In this document: positions 15,677 through 25,028 of the stretch, piece after piece
Layout: each line of letters starts with the position of its first letter
Position numbering within the stretch: position 1 is the first letter of the stretch
Source of the DNA: Sporomusa sp. KB1
GTDB taxonomy: Bacteria > Bacillota > Negativicutes > Sporomusales > Sporomusaceae
NCBI RefSeq assembly: GCF_007830295.1
Contig: NZ_VLKC01000001.1
Span: 267,773 to 331,772, forward strand
Reading direction: 5' to 3'
DNA length: 64,000 bases
The notes under the pieces: generated by a model
Databases searched by the model: none
Told to the model about the DNA's origin: nothing
The model's input: only the letters and a program-made list of their open reading frames with translations
Position numbers and translations under genes: made by a program

Positions 15677-18040
15677 TTACATGCTTAAAATCAATCGTTT
15701 GACGAGTGTCTTAACTTCCTGTACCTTATACGAGTTATGACCGATTCCCTCTGCCCCTGCGCCTGCAAGCTCAGAAGCTTTTTCAGCCAACTGATCTGTA
15801 GGCGTTTTGCCAATTAGAAATTGCTCTACATTGGTAAGGCGAAGTGGAATAGGGGCAACACCGCCCATCACAATTCTCACATCAGCGATACCGCCATTAT
15901 CAAGCTTATAAATGGAAGCCATACTTACCATCGCAAAGTCAACCGCTTCTCTGATTCTGTATTTATCGTACGCGGTTTTATAGCCCTCATAAATTGGAAT
16001 TTCAATTTCAGTTACTAATTCACCAACTTCGAGCATATCATACGCCTTGAGCTTGGTGGTGAAGAAATCGCCAGCTTTTATCATTTTTTTGTTAGTTTTA
16101 ATTTTTGCGTCAAGTGCAAGTAGAACCGGGGAAAGGTCTGAAGCATTGACTGAGTAACAACCGCAATTCATGCACCGGGAAGCCTCCTTGAGCATTGTCG
16201 CTAAGTCTAGGCTCTGGGTATCTTCAGCCTCTATGCTCCGTTTTTCAATGGGAAGCTCAGTCAGTTTGGCTGCTTCTTTAATCTTGACGCCGTTGACGTC
16301 ATAGGTTAAGAAGCCCTTATCCTCAGTAACAGGAGCAGCTTTTACGCCAAGATACCCAGTTATTGACTTTGCCGCAATTCCGCCTGCCTTGATCGCTTTG
16401 ATAACGGTGGAAGGCCCTGATGTTACGTCACCGCCAGCGTAAACGCCGGGTCTGCTGGTCATATGAGTCTCTTCACTCACCTGGATAAGTCCTCGCTGCA
16501 GTTGCATTTCATATTTCTCACCCAGGAAGGAAAGATCTACTTTCTGACCAATAGCCATAAGAATGGAATCAGCATTAACAACCTGCTTTTCGTTATAGTC
16601 ATACTGAGGATTAAAGGCGCCTTTATCGTCGCGCACTGTAGTGCAACGAACAAGCTCCATGCCGGTTATCTTATCGCTGTTGTCACGCACAACCTTAGAA
16701 ATTCCGAAAGAAGGAAGAATAGTAATGCCCTCTGCTTTGACGCGGGCAATTTCTTCCTTGCTAGCAGGCATCTCCGGCTCCGATTCGAGACAAGCTAGCG
16801 TAACCGATGCAGCGCCGAGTCGTTTTGCGGTCAACGCAACATCCATGGCAACGTTTCCGCCTCCGGTAACCAGTACATTTTTACCAACTTTGCCAGCCAT
16901 CCAGCTATTAACCTCTATCAGAAAATCCAGACCAAACTCTGTTAATTCCTCGCCATCAAAGCCGAGAATTGGACGCTTCCACGCGCCGGTATCAAAGAAT
17001 ACGCTGTCAAATTTACTTTCGATTTCACTAATCGGAATGTCTTCACCGACAGCTGTCTTGAGAACAAAGTTGATTCCCATACCTTCGAGGGCGGCGACAA
17101 GGCTGCGAACATATTGCTTCGGCAAACGATAATTAGGAATGGCGTACGTTGAAAGGCCGCCTGCTTCCTCCATTTTGTCATAGACAGTGACAGAATGACC
17201 GTATTTTCTTAAAAAATAGGCTGCTGTCAGACCAGAGGGACCAGAACCGATTATTGCCACTTTTTTACCAGTGTTAGTAGCAGGCTTGGCATAAAATTTA
17301 TCGGTGTGAGCCAAAATATAGTCGCCGACAGAACGCTCAACACTGCTAATCGCAACGCTATCGCCATTGCTGCATTGATTGCATTTTTCCTGGCACGTGT
17401 GAGCACATACCCGAGAGGTAATCATTGGCATCGGATTGACGCGCATAAGAATCTCAGCCGCGCCGTCAAAATCATTTTTACGCAATTTTTCCATATAACC
17501 AGGAATATCTGTGCCTGCAGGGCACTCAGCAGAGCATGAGCTTGGGCCTACCTTCATTCCTCCATAAATCGAATGATAACGGTTATCGCCATGAATAGCA
17601 TAACACTCCTCGCCACCCTTGCGTTTACAGTTCATTCTTCTTCCGGCCTCATGCGGATAGCGATAAAACCAGCAACGTACATCCTGACAAATATTTCCGC
17701 CAATGGTGGCGACGTTACGAACCAGCGGAGTAGCAACTGATTTTGCAGCTTGAGAAACGATAGGTAGTTTTGCCTGCAACTCAGGCGAAGCAACTAAGTC
17801 CTTAAGTTTAGTTAACGCACCAATGGCTATCTTATCGCTGTCAAGCTTGATATAGGCAGAATTATCAATTGTTTTAAGATCGACAACCGTTTCCGGGTAA
17901 GTAGTAAGGATTTTATCTTTGAGAACACCGATGAGATCGGTTCCGCCAGCAATAGCAACCTTTTTGCCCTTCTTTGCACTAATGAGGATCTCTCCTGCCT
18001 GATCGAATGAGGTGGCACTTTCATGTTTAAAATATTTCAT
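15677..18040 (-). CDS. Molybdenum-hydroxylase FAD subunit with an inserted GltD-like NAD(P)H oxidoreductase domain
   Basis: A 787-residue nested fusion. Residues 1-165 are the N-terminal part of a CoxM/HcrB-type FAD subunit (VAIAGGTDLIGVL; ATIGGNICQDVRC). Cysteines at 118, 123, 138 and 146 recall the [4Fe-4S] loop of 4-hydroxybenzoyl-CoA reductase beta subunit. Residues of about 168-600 are a GltD-type module: two cysteine clusters (CSAECPAGTDIP and CAHTCQEKCNQC), an FAD site (VAIIGSGPSGLTAAYFL), an NADPH site (NVLVTGGGNVAMDVAL) and GVYAGGDVTSGPSTVI. The FAD subunit then resumes (CMNCGCYSVNASDLSPVLLA) through its C-terminal domain. A plain FAD subunit is about 290 residues. The insert likely links the hydroxylase to NADPH. 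It is the last gene of the three-subunit operon. Confidence 0.88.
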   Translation of the reverse strand: MKYFKHESATSFDQAGEILISAKKGKKVAIAGGTDLIGVLKDKILTTYPETVVDLKTIDNSAYIKLDSDKIAIGALTKLKDLVASPELQAKLPIVSQAAKSVATPLVRNVATIGGNICQDVRCWFYRYPHEAGRRMNCKRKGGEECYAIHGDNRYHSIYGGMKVGPSSCSAECPAGTDIPGYMEKLRKNDFDGAAEILMRVNPMPMITSRVCAHTCQEKCNQCSNGDSVAISSVERSVGDYILAHTDKFYAKPATNTGKKVAIIGSGPSGLTAAYFLRKYGHSVTVYDKMEEAGGLSTYAIPNYRLPKQYVRSLVAALEGMGINFVLKTAVGEDIPISEIESKFDSVFFDTGAWKRPILGFDGEELTEFGLDFLIEVNSWMAGKVGKNVLVTGGGNVAMDVALTAKRLGAASVTLACLESEPEMPASKEEIARVKAEGITILPSFGISKVVRDNSDKITGMELVRCTTVRDDKGAFNPQYDYNEKQVVNADSILMAIGQKVDLSFLGEKYEMQLQRGLIQVSEETHMTSRPGVYAGGDVTSGPSTVIKAIKAGGIAAKSITGYLGVKAAPVTEDKGFLTYDVNGVKIKEAAKLTELPIEKRSIEAEDTQSLDLATMLKEASRCMNCGCYSVNASDLSPVLLALDAKIKTNKKMIKAGDFFTTKLKAYDMLEVGELVTEIEIPIYEGYKTAYDKYRIREAVDFAMVSMASIYKLDNGGIADVRIVMGGVAPIPLRLTNVEQFLIGKTPTDQLAEKASELAGAGAEGIGHNSYKVQEVKTLVKRLILSM

Positions 18041-18055
18041 TTATGTTCTCCTTCC

Positions 18056-20341
18056 TTAAGCCTTCTTCAATGCTTTTAGAACAACTGCCGGCGTAGCGGG
18101 ATACTCTGCAACCTCTACTCCAATTGCATTAGAAATAGCCAGCATTACTGCACTGGCTCCTGCTGCACCGGAAACTTCACCTATGCCTAGAGCCTTGAAC
18201 ATGAAAGAATCAACCTGTGATTCCATGATTACTGCCTCATAATGCGGGAACTCGTTGAAAGGACGCCACTTGTACTCGATCAAATTGGTAGTTAATGGTC
18301 TGCCGGTATTAGGGTCATAAATGCATTCTTCAAAAAGTGCAGTGTCAACACAGGCCGAACCAATACCACCCTGCAATTGCATTAATACAGCTCTGGAATC
18401 TATAATTTGGCCGATATCGGTACCGCCTGTAATCTTAACGATCTTAGTAAATCCGGTGTCGGTATCAACCTCAACCTCGACAATGAATATCATACAACTG
18501 GGAATATCAAACTGCTCGATATGTCGTCCATAACCTGTAATATTGAGATCCTTCGGTCCTAGCTTCTTAATTGGGATTTTTTTCTCAGGGTTATCACGAA
18601 CATAAACTATGAAATCCTTCATTTCAAGTTGCTCTTCGGAAACTCCAAAGTGAAGTGCTCCCAATTCAAAAACTTTTTTCTTAGCGTCAGCTGCCGCAAG
18701 TGTACAAGCCTTTCCAGATGTAATGGTACCCCTTGAACCACATAGTCCAAAATTTGTCGGGTTATTCATAGAATCCGGCTCAGTTACCTTTACCTTTTCA
18801 ATCGGAACATTAAGCACCTCAGCAACCATCTTCGCTACATTGCTTCGTTGACCCATACCGGACTCAGTGATGTCACACTGAACCACGACGGTAGATCCTT
18901 TGCCTTTAATATCAGAAATTAGTCGTACATAAGCTTCAGTGTTGTCCTCTCCAATGTCAGCATTTCCGATAACAGCAGCACCGACGCCTCTAGCTTTACT
19001 GCCATTAACTGATGTAGGAATACCCCAACCTTTCCATTTGTCCTTCCAGCCAAACTTGTCAGCAGCATTTTGTATAGCCTCGGGAAACTTGGTTGGTACC
19101 CTACTTTGCCACCAGCGGCCATCACGCCAAATATAACGGTCTCCAGGAGAAACATAGTTCTTTTTATAACATTCGATAGGATCAAAGCCACCTGCGCGCA
19201 TTGTACGCGCCATTAACAATGTCAAACAACTATTGAGCTCCTGTCCGCCATAGCCACGAACAATACCAGCAGGACATTTGTTCGTTACGGCAATGTGGCT
19301 GTCCAGATTCCAGTTTTTGCACTTGGCCATAACTAACTGTGCTTCACCTAGGCCAACACCGACCTGACCTTGCACTGAATCGGCAAGAGCACCGGTATCG
19401 ACCATCCAATCCCCTTCAACAGCACAAACAATACCTTCTTTGTCCATTCCTATCTTTGCTTTAATTTTGCTGCCCAGACGCACTTCATGCGCCATAAGCT
19501 GCTCGCATTTGGTCAAAAAGAACTTAACCGGACGATTAGTGGTCTTGGCCAGCAGCGCCGCGCATAATACCGTCACGCTTAAGGTCTGCTTGTTGCCATA
19601 GCTGCCGCCCACATTAAAGGTCTTCACACGAAGATTAGAGCCAGGAATACGGGGCGAATTAAACAACTTGAGTATATAGGGACTCTGTGAGGTCGCCCAT
19701 ATGGTATAGTCAGGGCCTCCTTCCCAACGAACGATGGCGCCAGGGGGTTCGGGAGCTAGTGGCGCCGGCATTTTATTGAACTCTACGAGATCCTCTGCGA
19801 CAAATGCCGCTTCGGCAAATCCCTTTTCCACGTCACCATACATAACCTGCCAATGCGGGCCATCAGGCTGGAAGTGAGGAACGCCTGGATCAACCAGATT
19901 ATTTTTAAAACGTTCATAAATCTGAGGAGCACCTTCAGCAAGAGCCACTGCTGCATCGAAAATAGCAGGCAATTCTTCGTATTCTACTATAATAAGATCA
20001 ACGGCTTCCTCCGCGATTTCTACGGTGTCTGCTGCAACAATAGCAACAAGATCTCCAGCAAAATAAACGATTTCATCCATCAGTTTCTTATGAACAGGCC
20101 AGCCAAGTTCCCACCCCTTCGGTATCTCCTTATGGGTGATAACCGTATGGACACCTTTGAGCTTCTTTGCTTCAGTAGTATCTATAAAAGTGATCCGGGC
20201 ATGAGGATATGGGCTACGGAGTGCCTTGCCAAAAATCATTTGTGGAACCTTGAAATCGTCAAGGAATGTCGCCTTTCCGGTAACAATATCGTTTGCTTCC
20301 AACCGTTTGGTATATTTCCCTATATAACGATACTCTGCCAT
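18056..20341 (-). CDS. Xanthine dehydrogenase-family molybdopterin-binding large subunit
   Basis: A 761-residue catalytic subunit of the molybdenum hydroxylase family. It shows the N-terminal hammerhead domain (about 15-130; RYIGKYTKRLEANDIVTGKA, ALRSPYPHARI) and then the molybdopterin domains (FNVGGSYGNKQT near residue 245, GIVRGYGGQELN near 365, FGLCGSRGTITSGK and the C-terminal GIGEVSGAAGASAVMLAISN). The family hydroxylates heterocycles or aldehydes or, in the 4-hydroxybenzoyl-CoA reductase branch, removes a phenolic hydroxyl. The RGYGG loop fits the HCR/XDH group rather than CO dehydrogenase. Which reaction it performs is not clear. The iron-sulfur and FAD subunit genes flank it at 3 and 15 bases, so the three form one operon. 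Confidence 0.9.
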   Translation of the reverse strand: MAEYRYIGKYTKRLEANDIVTGKATFLDDFKVPQMIFGKALRSPYPHARITFIDTTEAKKLKGVHTVITHKEIPKGWELGWPVHKKLMDEIVYFAGDLVAIVAADTVEIAEEAVDLIIVEYEELPAIFDAAVALAEGAPQIYERFKNNLVDPGVPHFQPDGPHWQVMYGDVEKGFAEAAFVAEDLVEFNKMPAPLAPEPPGAIVRWEGGPDYTIWATSQSPYILKLFNSPRIPGSNLRVKTFNVGGSYGNKQTLSVTVLCAALLAKTTNRPVKFFLTKCEQLMAHEVRLGSKIKAKIGMDKEGIVCAVEGDWMVDTGALADSVQGQVGVGLGEAQLVMAKCKNWNLDSHIAVTNKCPAGIVRGYGGQELNSCLTLLMARTMRAGGFDPIECYKKNYVSPGDRYIWRDGRWWQSRVPTKFPEAIQNAADKFGWKDKWKGWGIPTSVNGSKARGVGAAVIGNADIGEDNTEAYVRLISDIKGKGSTVVVQCDITESGMGQRSNVAKMVAEVLNVPIEKVKVTEPDSMNNPTNFGLCGSRGTITSGKACTLAAADAKKKVFELGALHFGVSEEQLEMKDFIVYVRDNPEKKIPIKKLGPKDLNITGYGRHIEQFDIPSCMIFIVEVEVDTDTGFTKIVKITGGTDIGQIIDSRAVLMQLQGGIGSACVDTALFEECIYDPNTGRPLTTNLIEYKWRPFNEFPHYEAVIMESQVDSFMFKALGIGEVSGAAGASAVMLAISNAIGVEVAEYPATPAVVLKALKKA

Positions 20342-20344
20342 TAA

Positions 20345-20845
20345 TTACGCCTCCTTATTTCCGGCAATGCTATTCAATGCTTCCATTACCGTATAGTGAC
20401 TTATGCATCTGCAGTAATTGCCAGATAGTGCCTCTGCAAGCTCTTCCTGCGTTGGATGAGGGTTTTTGTCAAGAAGGGCCTTTGACGCCATGATGATTCC
20501 AGGGGTGCAATAACCGCACTGGAACGAATAGTAATCAATAAATGCTTGTTGAATGGGATCAAGCTCTCCCGTAATTGGATCCGCTAAACCCTCAATCGTG
20601 ATAATATCCTTTCCCTCGCATTCGACTGTCAACAGCATACAGGAAGTCACCGCATCGCCATCCAGGATCACAGTACAGCAACCGCAGGCGCCCTCACCGC
20701 AGGACTCTTTAGAACCTGTAAGTTCCAAACGGTTGCGCAATGTCTGGGAAAGTGTCTCTGAATCTGGAATCTCACCAATTCTTGTTCCAACAGGGAATTC
20801 ATATTCTTTGCCATTAACTTTCAATGTAACATATTGCTTTTCCAT
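20345..20845 (-). CDS. [2Fe-2S] subunit of the molybdenum hydroxylase
   Basis: A 166-residue protein with the two iron-sulfur domains of the XDH/CoxS family. The plant-type [2Fe-2S] ligands are in SCGEGACGCCTVILDG (about residues 49-63). The helical-domain cluster is in QCGYCTPGIIM and NYCRCISHYT (about 109-155). It passes electrons between the molybdenum centre and the FAD subunit. It is the first gene of the operon; the ATG has CGGAGG upstream. The promoter ahead of it carries a palindrome likely bound by the TetR regulator encoded divergently. Confidence 0.93.
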   Translation of the reverse strand: MEKQYVTLKVNGKEYEFPVGTRIGEIPDSETLSQTLRNRLELTGSKESCGEGACGCCTVILDGDAVTSCMLLTVECEGKDIITIEGLADPITGELDPIQQAFIDYYSFQCGYCTPGIIMASKALLDKNPHPTQEELAEALSGNYCRCISHYTVMEALNSIAGNKEA

Positions 20846-20917
20846 GCTTTTCCTCCGTTCTTTTTTGATTTAATTGCAAGTATTCGTAATGAATACTTGG
20901 AACGCAAAAGGAGTGTA

Positions 20918-20949
20918 AATATAATTAGGTAGTTCGGCCGACCTGTCAA
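20918..20949 (-). promoter_or_regulatory. Hydroxylase-operon promoter with embedded 18-bp inverted repeat (candidate TetR operator)
   Basis: On the minus strand TTGACA (20944-20949) is followed by an A/T-rich -10 region near 20918-20926. Between them lies the 18-mer AGGTAGTTCGGCCGACCT (20927-20944, plus strand), an inverted repeat that overlaps the -35 and fills the spacer. The same motif (AGGTCGGTCGATTGACCT) lies at the start site of the CaiB promoter at 26518-26535. A repressor bound here would exclude RNA polymerase. Confidence 0.65.
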
Positions 20950-21154
20950 GGTGCAAAATTTTTTCCTTTTAACCCTAAGTTATATAAGACATAGTTGCTC
21001 ACATCCTTTCGCCAAAAGCAGTTTCACTATTTAATAATTTAGGCAGGGGCTTCTTTAGAAAGATACTTTACAAACAATCCCTTTCCTATCGGCGATATCA
21101 GCGTTTGTCGGAACCTTGCATTCTTTACCTAAGTATGATATCTTTTAGATAATA

Positions 21155-21168
21155 TTGCCAATTGGCAA
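21155..21168. promoter_or_regulatory. Perfect 14-bp palindrome before the tetR gene
   Basis: TTGCCAATTGGCAA is a perfect palindrome 41 bases upstream of the TetR-family start codon, next to an A/T-rich TAGATAATAT that could be its -10. It may be a binding site for autoregulation, but it does not match the 18-mer at the two other promoters. Confidence 0.35.
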
Positions 21169-21208
21169 GCTTATAGAATGATTTAGAAAACCAGGTGAGG
21201 AACCGATA

Positions 21209-21988
21209 ATGAATACTCAAAATAATAAAAGTAAAGATAATTCCACTAAAGACCGCCTCATTCACGAGGCCCGCAAATTGTTTGCCGAACTGGGATATGA
21301 TGCAACTACTACCAGAATGATTGCCAATAAAACAGGAATTTCGCAATCGGCAATTTCTTTTCACTTTACAACTAAAGAAAACCTCTGCAAATGCGTTGTT
21401 GAATACACGGCTTGTCAAATTGCCGCAGCCTATGACTCGATGTGCCAAGAAATTGAACAAGCTTACCAAGACGGCGTGATAACTAGAGATCTGGCCTGGT
21501 CTTACATCAATAAACTTTTGCTGCATCAAATTCATTATTCCTTTAATCAAAGGAACAGAAATATCATCGGTCTCGTACTCCGTGAGTCCAGCTTCCCGCC
21601 GCAAATTGCCGGCATCCTTTCTAAAATCATTTTTGAAAAGATTGAGGGCCCTCTAACCCGTTTAATTGTCACCGTATCAGGACGTGATGATTGCTTCTGG
21701 GCGGCGGTCATTAGCCGTACTATTAACGGCTCCATACTTACCTTCGCTGAACACCCACTGTTATTGAAAAACATAATTCAAACAACCAACTCTTCAGATT
21801 CCGGTGGCAGTAATACAAATTTTTTTGTTAAGTTAAAAGCTATAATTCAAACAGCCGATTCCTTAGATCAAAATGATTTGATTATCAGCTATATTCATGA
21901 ATATCTGGTTGGGGGCATTAAAGCCATCATTGCCCAAAATAACATTTCTGTCGATGGTAGCTCAACTCTGTTCTGCCTCGGTAAATAG
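21209..21988 (+). CDS. TetR-family transcriptional regulator
   Basis: A 259-residue regulator. Residues of about 15-62 are the TetR helix-turn-helix (ARKLFAELGYDATTTRMIA, ISQSAISFHFTTKENL). The remainder is a helical ligand-binding domain slightly longer than usual, with a serine/asparagine-rich segment near 190-200. It is divergent from the molybdenum hydroxylase operon and convergent with the acyl-CoA ligase gene, and so sits in the middle of the degradation locus. The shared palindrome at the hydroxylase and CaiB promoters makes it the obvious candidate repressor. TetR proteins in such loci often sense the CoA-thioester of the substrate; that is inference. Confidence 0.9.
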   Translation: MNTQNNKSKDNSTKDRLIHEARKLFAELGYDATTTRMIANKTGISQSAISFHFTTKENLCKCVVEYTACQIAAAYDSMCQEIEQAYQDGVITRDLAWSYINKLLLHQIHYSFNQRNRNIIGLVLRESSFPPQIAGILSKIIFEKIEGPLTRLIVTVSGRDDCFWAAVISRTINGSILTFAEHPLLLKNIIQTTNSSDSGGSNTNFFVKLKAIIQTADSLDQNDLIISYIHEYLVGGIKAIIAQNNISVDGSSTLFCLGK

Positions 21989-21998
21989 TAAAAAACCG

Positions 21999-23600
21999 TT
22001 ATCCACTCCGCAATACAAATTTTTGTACTTTACCGGTAGTTGTTCTAGGCAGTTTATCCAAAAACTCATAGGAATCGGGAACTTTACAAATGGCAATCCG
22101 CTCAGTCAACCACGCTTTCAGCTCGGCGGCGCACAATAAGCCTTTGACTTTGGGAACTATAAACGCTTTGACCCGTTCACCTAACATTTTGTCAGAAATG
22201 CCGATTATGGCAACCTCACGCACGAGTGGATGGGCTTCCAGAACAATCTCTATTTCCCGGGGATAAATATTCTCTCCACCGCGAATAATCATATCCCTTT
22301 TACGATCAGTAATAAAAAGGTACCCTTCATTATCAAAATAGCCTAAATCCCCAGTATGCAAAAATCCGCCCCGCATCACCTCGGCAAACTGCTCCGGCTT
22401 ATTCAAATAGCCAGACATCAAGCAATCGCCTTGAATGCAAATTTCTCCGATTACATTATTTGGCAGAATATTACCCTGTTCATCCATTATTTCAACTTTT
22501 TGTTCGGTATAAGGCATACCGCATGAACCTTCCTTAAAGTGTCCCAGCGGCGGCTCGACACTGGTTCCGCTACAAGCCTCGGTTAGACCATAGCCGACCA
22601 GAAAATCAATATTGTAACAATCTTTAAACCTCCGGCGCGTTTCCACTGAAAGTGGAGCTGCGCCGGTATTTGCATACTTTATTTTTACTTTGGTCATATC
22701 AACACTTTGCGGGTCAATTTTGTTCAAAATATAGTCATACATAGTCGGTACACCCATAATAATAGTAATCCCATATTTGATAACATCCCGCCAAAAATCA
22801 CTGACAGAGAAACGAGTGCTGATACACAAGGCTTGCCCGGCGTAACTTAATGGATAAGTAAACACACATAACGGACAGGCGTGAAACATTGGTAACATCA
22901 GCAACATTACATCATCACCGGTTACAATACCGCTGCGGTTAACATCCCGGCAAACCGAAAGGCCTGCTTTATTGGGAAGCAGCACTCCCTTCGGCCGCCC
23001 AGTTGTGCCAGACGAATATAGCAGCAAAAAATTATCGTCCGGACTTTGTGGGACTAAACATTCATCAACCTGATACCTTGCTAAGATGTCAGCCATCTTT
23101 TCCCGTACTAATTTTGAAGAATGTTCAGATTCAGTCGCCACCTCTACTACATAAGGATGGCAACCCGCCTTGTTAAAACCCTTGGTGAATTCAGTCATAA
23201 AATCATTGCCGACAAATGCTACCTTAGGCCGGGCGTCATTAAGAAGATAGGCAATCTCTGTACCTTTCAACATATAATGAACTGCCATAGCTATCGCCCC
23301 TAGTTTTTGGGCTCCCCACATGGCGTAGTAAATTTCAGGAGAATTCTGAACCATAACTGCGACAACATCTCCCTTTTTCACGCCCTTTGCCTTGAGAAAA
23401 TTGGCTACCTTATTCGCCCGGTCATTGGTATCCTTGTACGTTAATTTCTGATCATAATAATATACATGCGGCGCAGCCGGAGTTTCCCTCGACCGTACCG
23501 TAAGCATTTGCGCTATACTCTCAAATTCTAACTGTCTGCCCTGCAGATAGGGCTGCTTATCGAGCGGAATATGCGGTGCTACCGGTCGTCTCGTAGTCAT
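21999..23600 (-). CDS. AMP-forming acyl/aryl-CoA ligase
   Basis: A 533-residue adenylate-forming enzyme that activates a carboxylic acid with ATP and CoA. Motifs run in order: the P-loop-like YSSGTTGRPKGVLL (about residues 190-203), GYGLTEACSG (about 338), HTGDLGYFDNEGYLFITDRK (about 418), the GGENIYPREIE hinge and the C-terminal catalytic lysine in TTTGKVQKF. The closest general groups are the medium/long-chain and CaiC/benzoate-type ligases; the sequence alone does not settle the acid. It lies downstream of the MFS and CaiB-like genes on the same strand, and its stop is 10 bases from that of tetR. It probably makes the CoA ester that feeds the locus. The ATG has GGAGGGG upstream. Confidence 0.9.
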   Translation of the reverse strand: MTTRRPVAPHIPLDKQPYLQGRQLEFESIAQMLTVRSRETPAAPHVYYYDQKLTYKDTNDRANKVANFLKAKGVKKGDVVAVMVQNSPEIYYAMWGAQKLGAIAMAVHYMLKGTEIAYLLNDARPKVAFVGNDFMTEFTKGFNKAGCHPYVVEVATESEHSSKLVREKMADILARYQVDECLVPQSPDDNFLLLYSSGTTGRPKGVLLPNKAGLSVCRDVNRSGIVTGDDVMLLMLPMFHACPLCVFTYPLSYAGQALCISTRFSVSDFWRDVIKYGITIIMGVPTMYDYILNKIDPQSVDMTKVKIKYANTGAAPLSVETRRRFKDCYNIDFLVGYGLTEACSGTSVEPPLGHFKEGSCGMPYTEQKVEIMDEQGNILPNNVIGEICIQGDCLMSGYLNKPEQFAEVMRGGFLHTGDLGYFDNEGYLFITDRKRDMIIRGGENIYPREIEIVLEAHPLVREVAIIGISDKMLGERVKAFIVPKVKGLLCAAELKAWLTERIAICKVPDSYEFLDKLPRTTTGKVQKFVLRSG

Positions 23601-23650
23601 GATACTAACCCCTCCGCACTAATAATATTCTTTATATTGCTACTACGGTC

Positions 23651-24895
23651 TCATCGTGCAATATGATTAGTGCTAAGGAGTTTACTTCTTTTATCAAGCA
23701 TTTTGTAACCAAAGGTAATAACAAGCCCGATAACATTTAAGACCATGGCAAACCAAAATGCCTGGGTATAAATTCCATTATTGGCCTTCGCAACATTGGC
23801 GGCAATCATTGGCCCATAATAAGCCGCTACACCGAAAGCTACAAAAGTAATCCCATAGTTAACCCCGACATTTTTCGTCCCATAATTTTCCGCAACCAGC
23901 GATGGGAAAATGGCTTGGGCTCCTCCGAAGCAGGCACCGATTCCTGCGCCGGCAGCGGCAAAACCAACGTACGAAGCTGCATTTGTCAACAAGAACAGCA
24001 TGCACGCCGAGATGGTAAACATAATGGCGAGCGTATTAGGTCGCCCAATTTTATCTGATACAAATCCAAAAATAATACGTCCGGCCATGTTAAAGACAGC
24101 AATTAAACTGACGTAAAAGGCGGCAATTTGTGGACTTAATTTGAACATGGTCTGGCCGATTGACGAAGCGTGGGCCAAAATCATCAGTCCGGACAAAGCA
24201 GCTATGGCAAACATGCAGGCCATAACATACCAGCGAGGGTCTTGCAGCATTTGTCGCCAATTTTTGTCAATCAACGCCGGGCTTACCGCGTTAGCGGCGA
24301 CCGGAGGCTGCCAGCCTTCGGGCCGGTATCCCGTGGGAGCAGCTTTTATGATTAACGAACAAACCAAAATAACTACCAAAAACACGGCCCCGAATATTTT
24401 AAAGGTATCCAGCACACCATTGTTCATAATCAAGAAACTGGCGATTGGAGCTGCAATCATCGCCCCTGAACCATATCCGGCCGCGGCCAATCCAACTGCC
24501 AACCCCCGTTTATCTGGGAAAAACTTATTCGTGTTGGCTACATTGCCGGCGTAAACAATTCCTCCACCAACCCCAGCAATAAGTGAAAACGTAAAATAAA
24601 GCATCTCCGGGCTGGAAATGAATCCGGTAAAAAACATACCTACACCGAAGAGGATGCCGCCAATCACAATGTTAAACTTTGCTCCCTTATGGTCTTGCAG
24701 CATACCACCTGCAGTCATGACAATCGGCCCAGTGATGAAAGTAAGTGTAAAAGCTAAAGCAAGAACCGGTCCACTCCAACCAAACAAATTTCCCAGCGGC
24801 ATTGCAAAAACGCTCCAGGCATATTGTGATCCGATACAAACATTAACAATGATTGTCGCGCCAAGTATTAACCAACGGTTATATTTTGTTTCCAT
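23651..24895 (-). CDS. MFS transporter, oxalate/formate antiporter (OFA) family
   Basis: A 414-residue carrier with 12 predicted membrane segments. The N-terminal part (NVCIGSQYAWSVFAMPLGNL), VMTAGGMLQDHKGAKFNIV and IFGFVSDKIGRPNTLAIMF are typical of the OxlT/OFA family, whose members exchange small carboxylates. It should import the acid that the neighbouring ligase and CoA-transferase act on. It is 50 bases upstream of the ligase gene and 133 bases downstream of the CaiB-like gene on the same strand. The substrate is not determined by sequence. Confidence 0.88.
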   Translation of the reverse strand: METKYNRWLILGATIIVNVCIGSQYAWSVFAMPLGNLFGWSGPVLALAFTLTFITGPIVMTAGGMLQDHKGAKFNIVIGGILFGVGMFFTGFISSPEMLYFTFSLIAGVGGGIVYAGNVANTNKFFPDKRGLAVGLAAAGYGSGAMIAAPIASFLIMNNGVLDTFKIFGAVFLVVILVCSLIIKAAPTGYRPEGWQPPVAANAVSPALIDKNWRQMLQDPRWYVMACMFAIAALSGLMILAHASSIGQTMFKLSPQIAAFYVSLIAVFNMAGRIIFGFVSDKIGRPNTLAIMFTISACMLFLLTNAASYVGFAAAGAGIGACFGGAQAIFPSLVAENYGTKNVGVNYGITFVAFGVAAYYGPMIAANVAKANNGIYTQAFWFAMVLNVIGLVITFGYKMLDKRSKLLSTNHIAR

Positions 24896-25028
24896 ATTAA
24901 TACCCCCATTTATCCAAATTATTGGACTATCCGTGGCTGGTATTCTTTACCGTTCCTCACGTTAGACTAAATCTTTTGCCCTATTGGATGAACCCATGAG
25001 ATCATTTGGCAATCCTATGACGAGCGGC

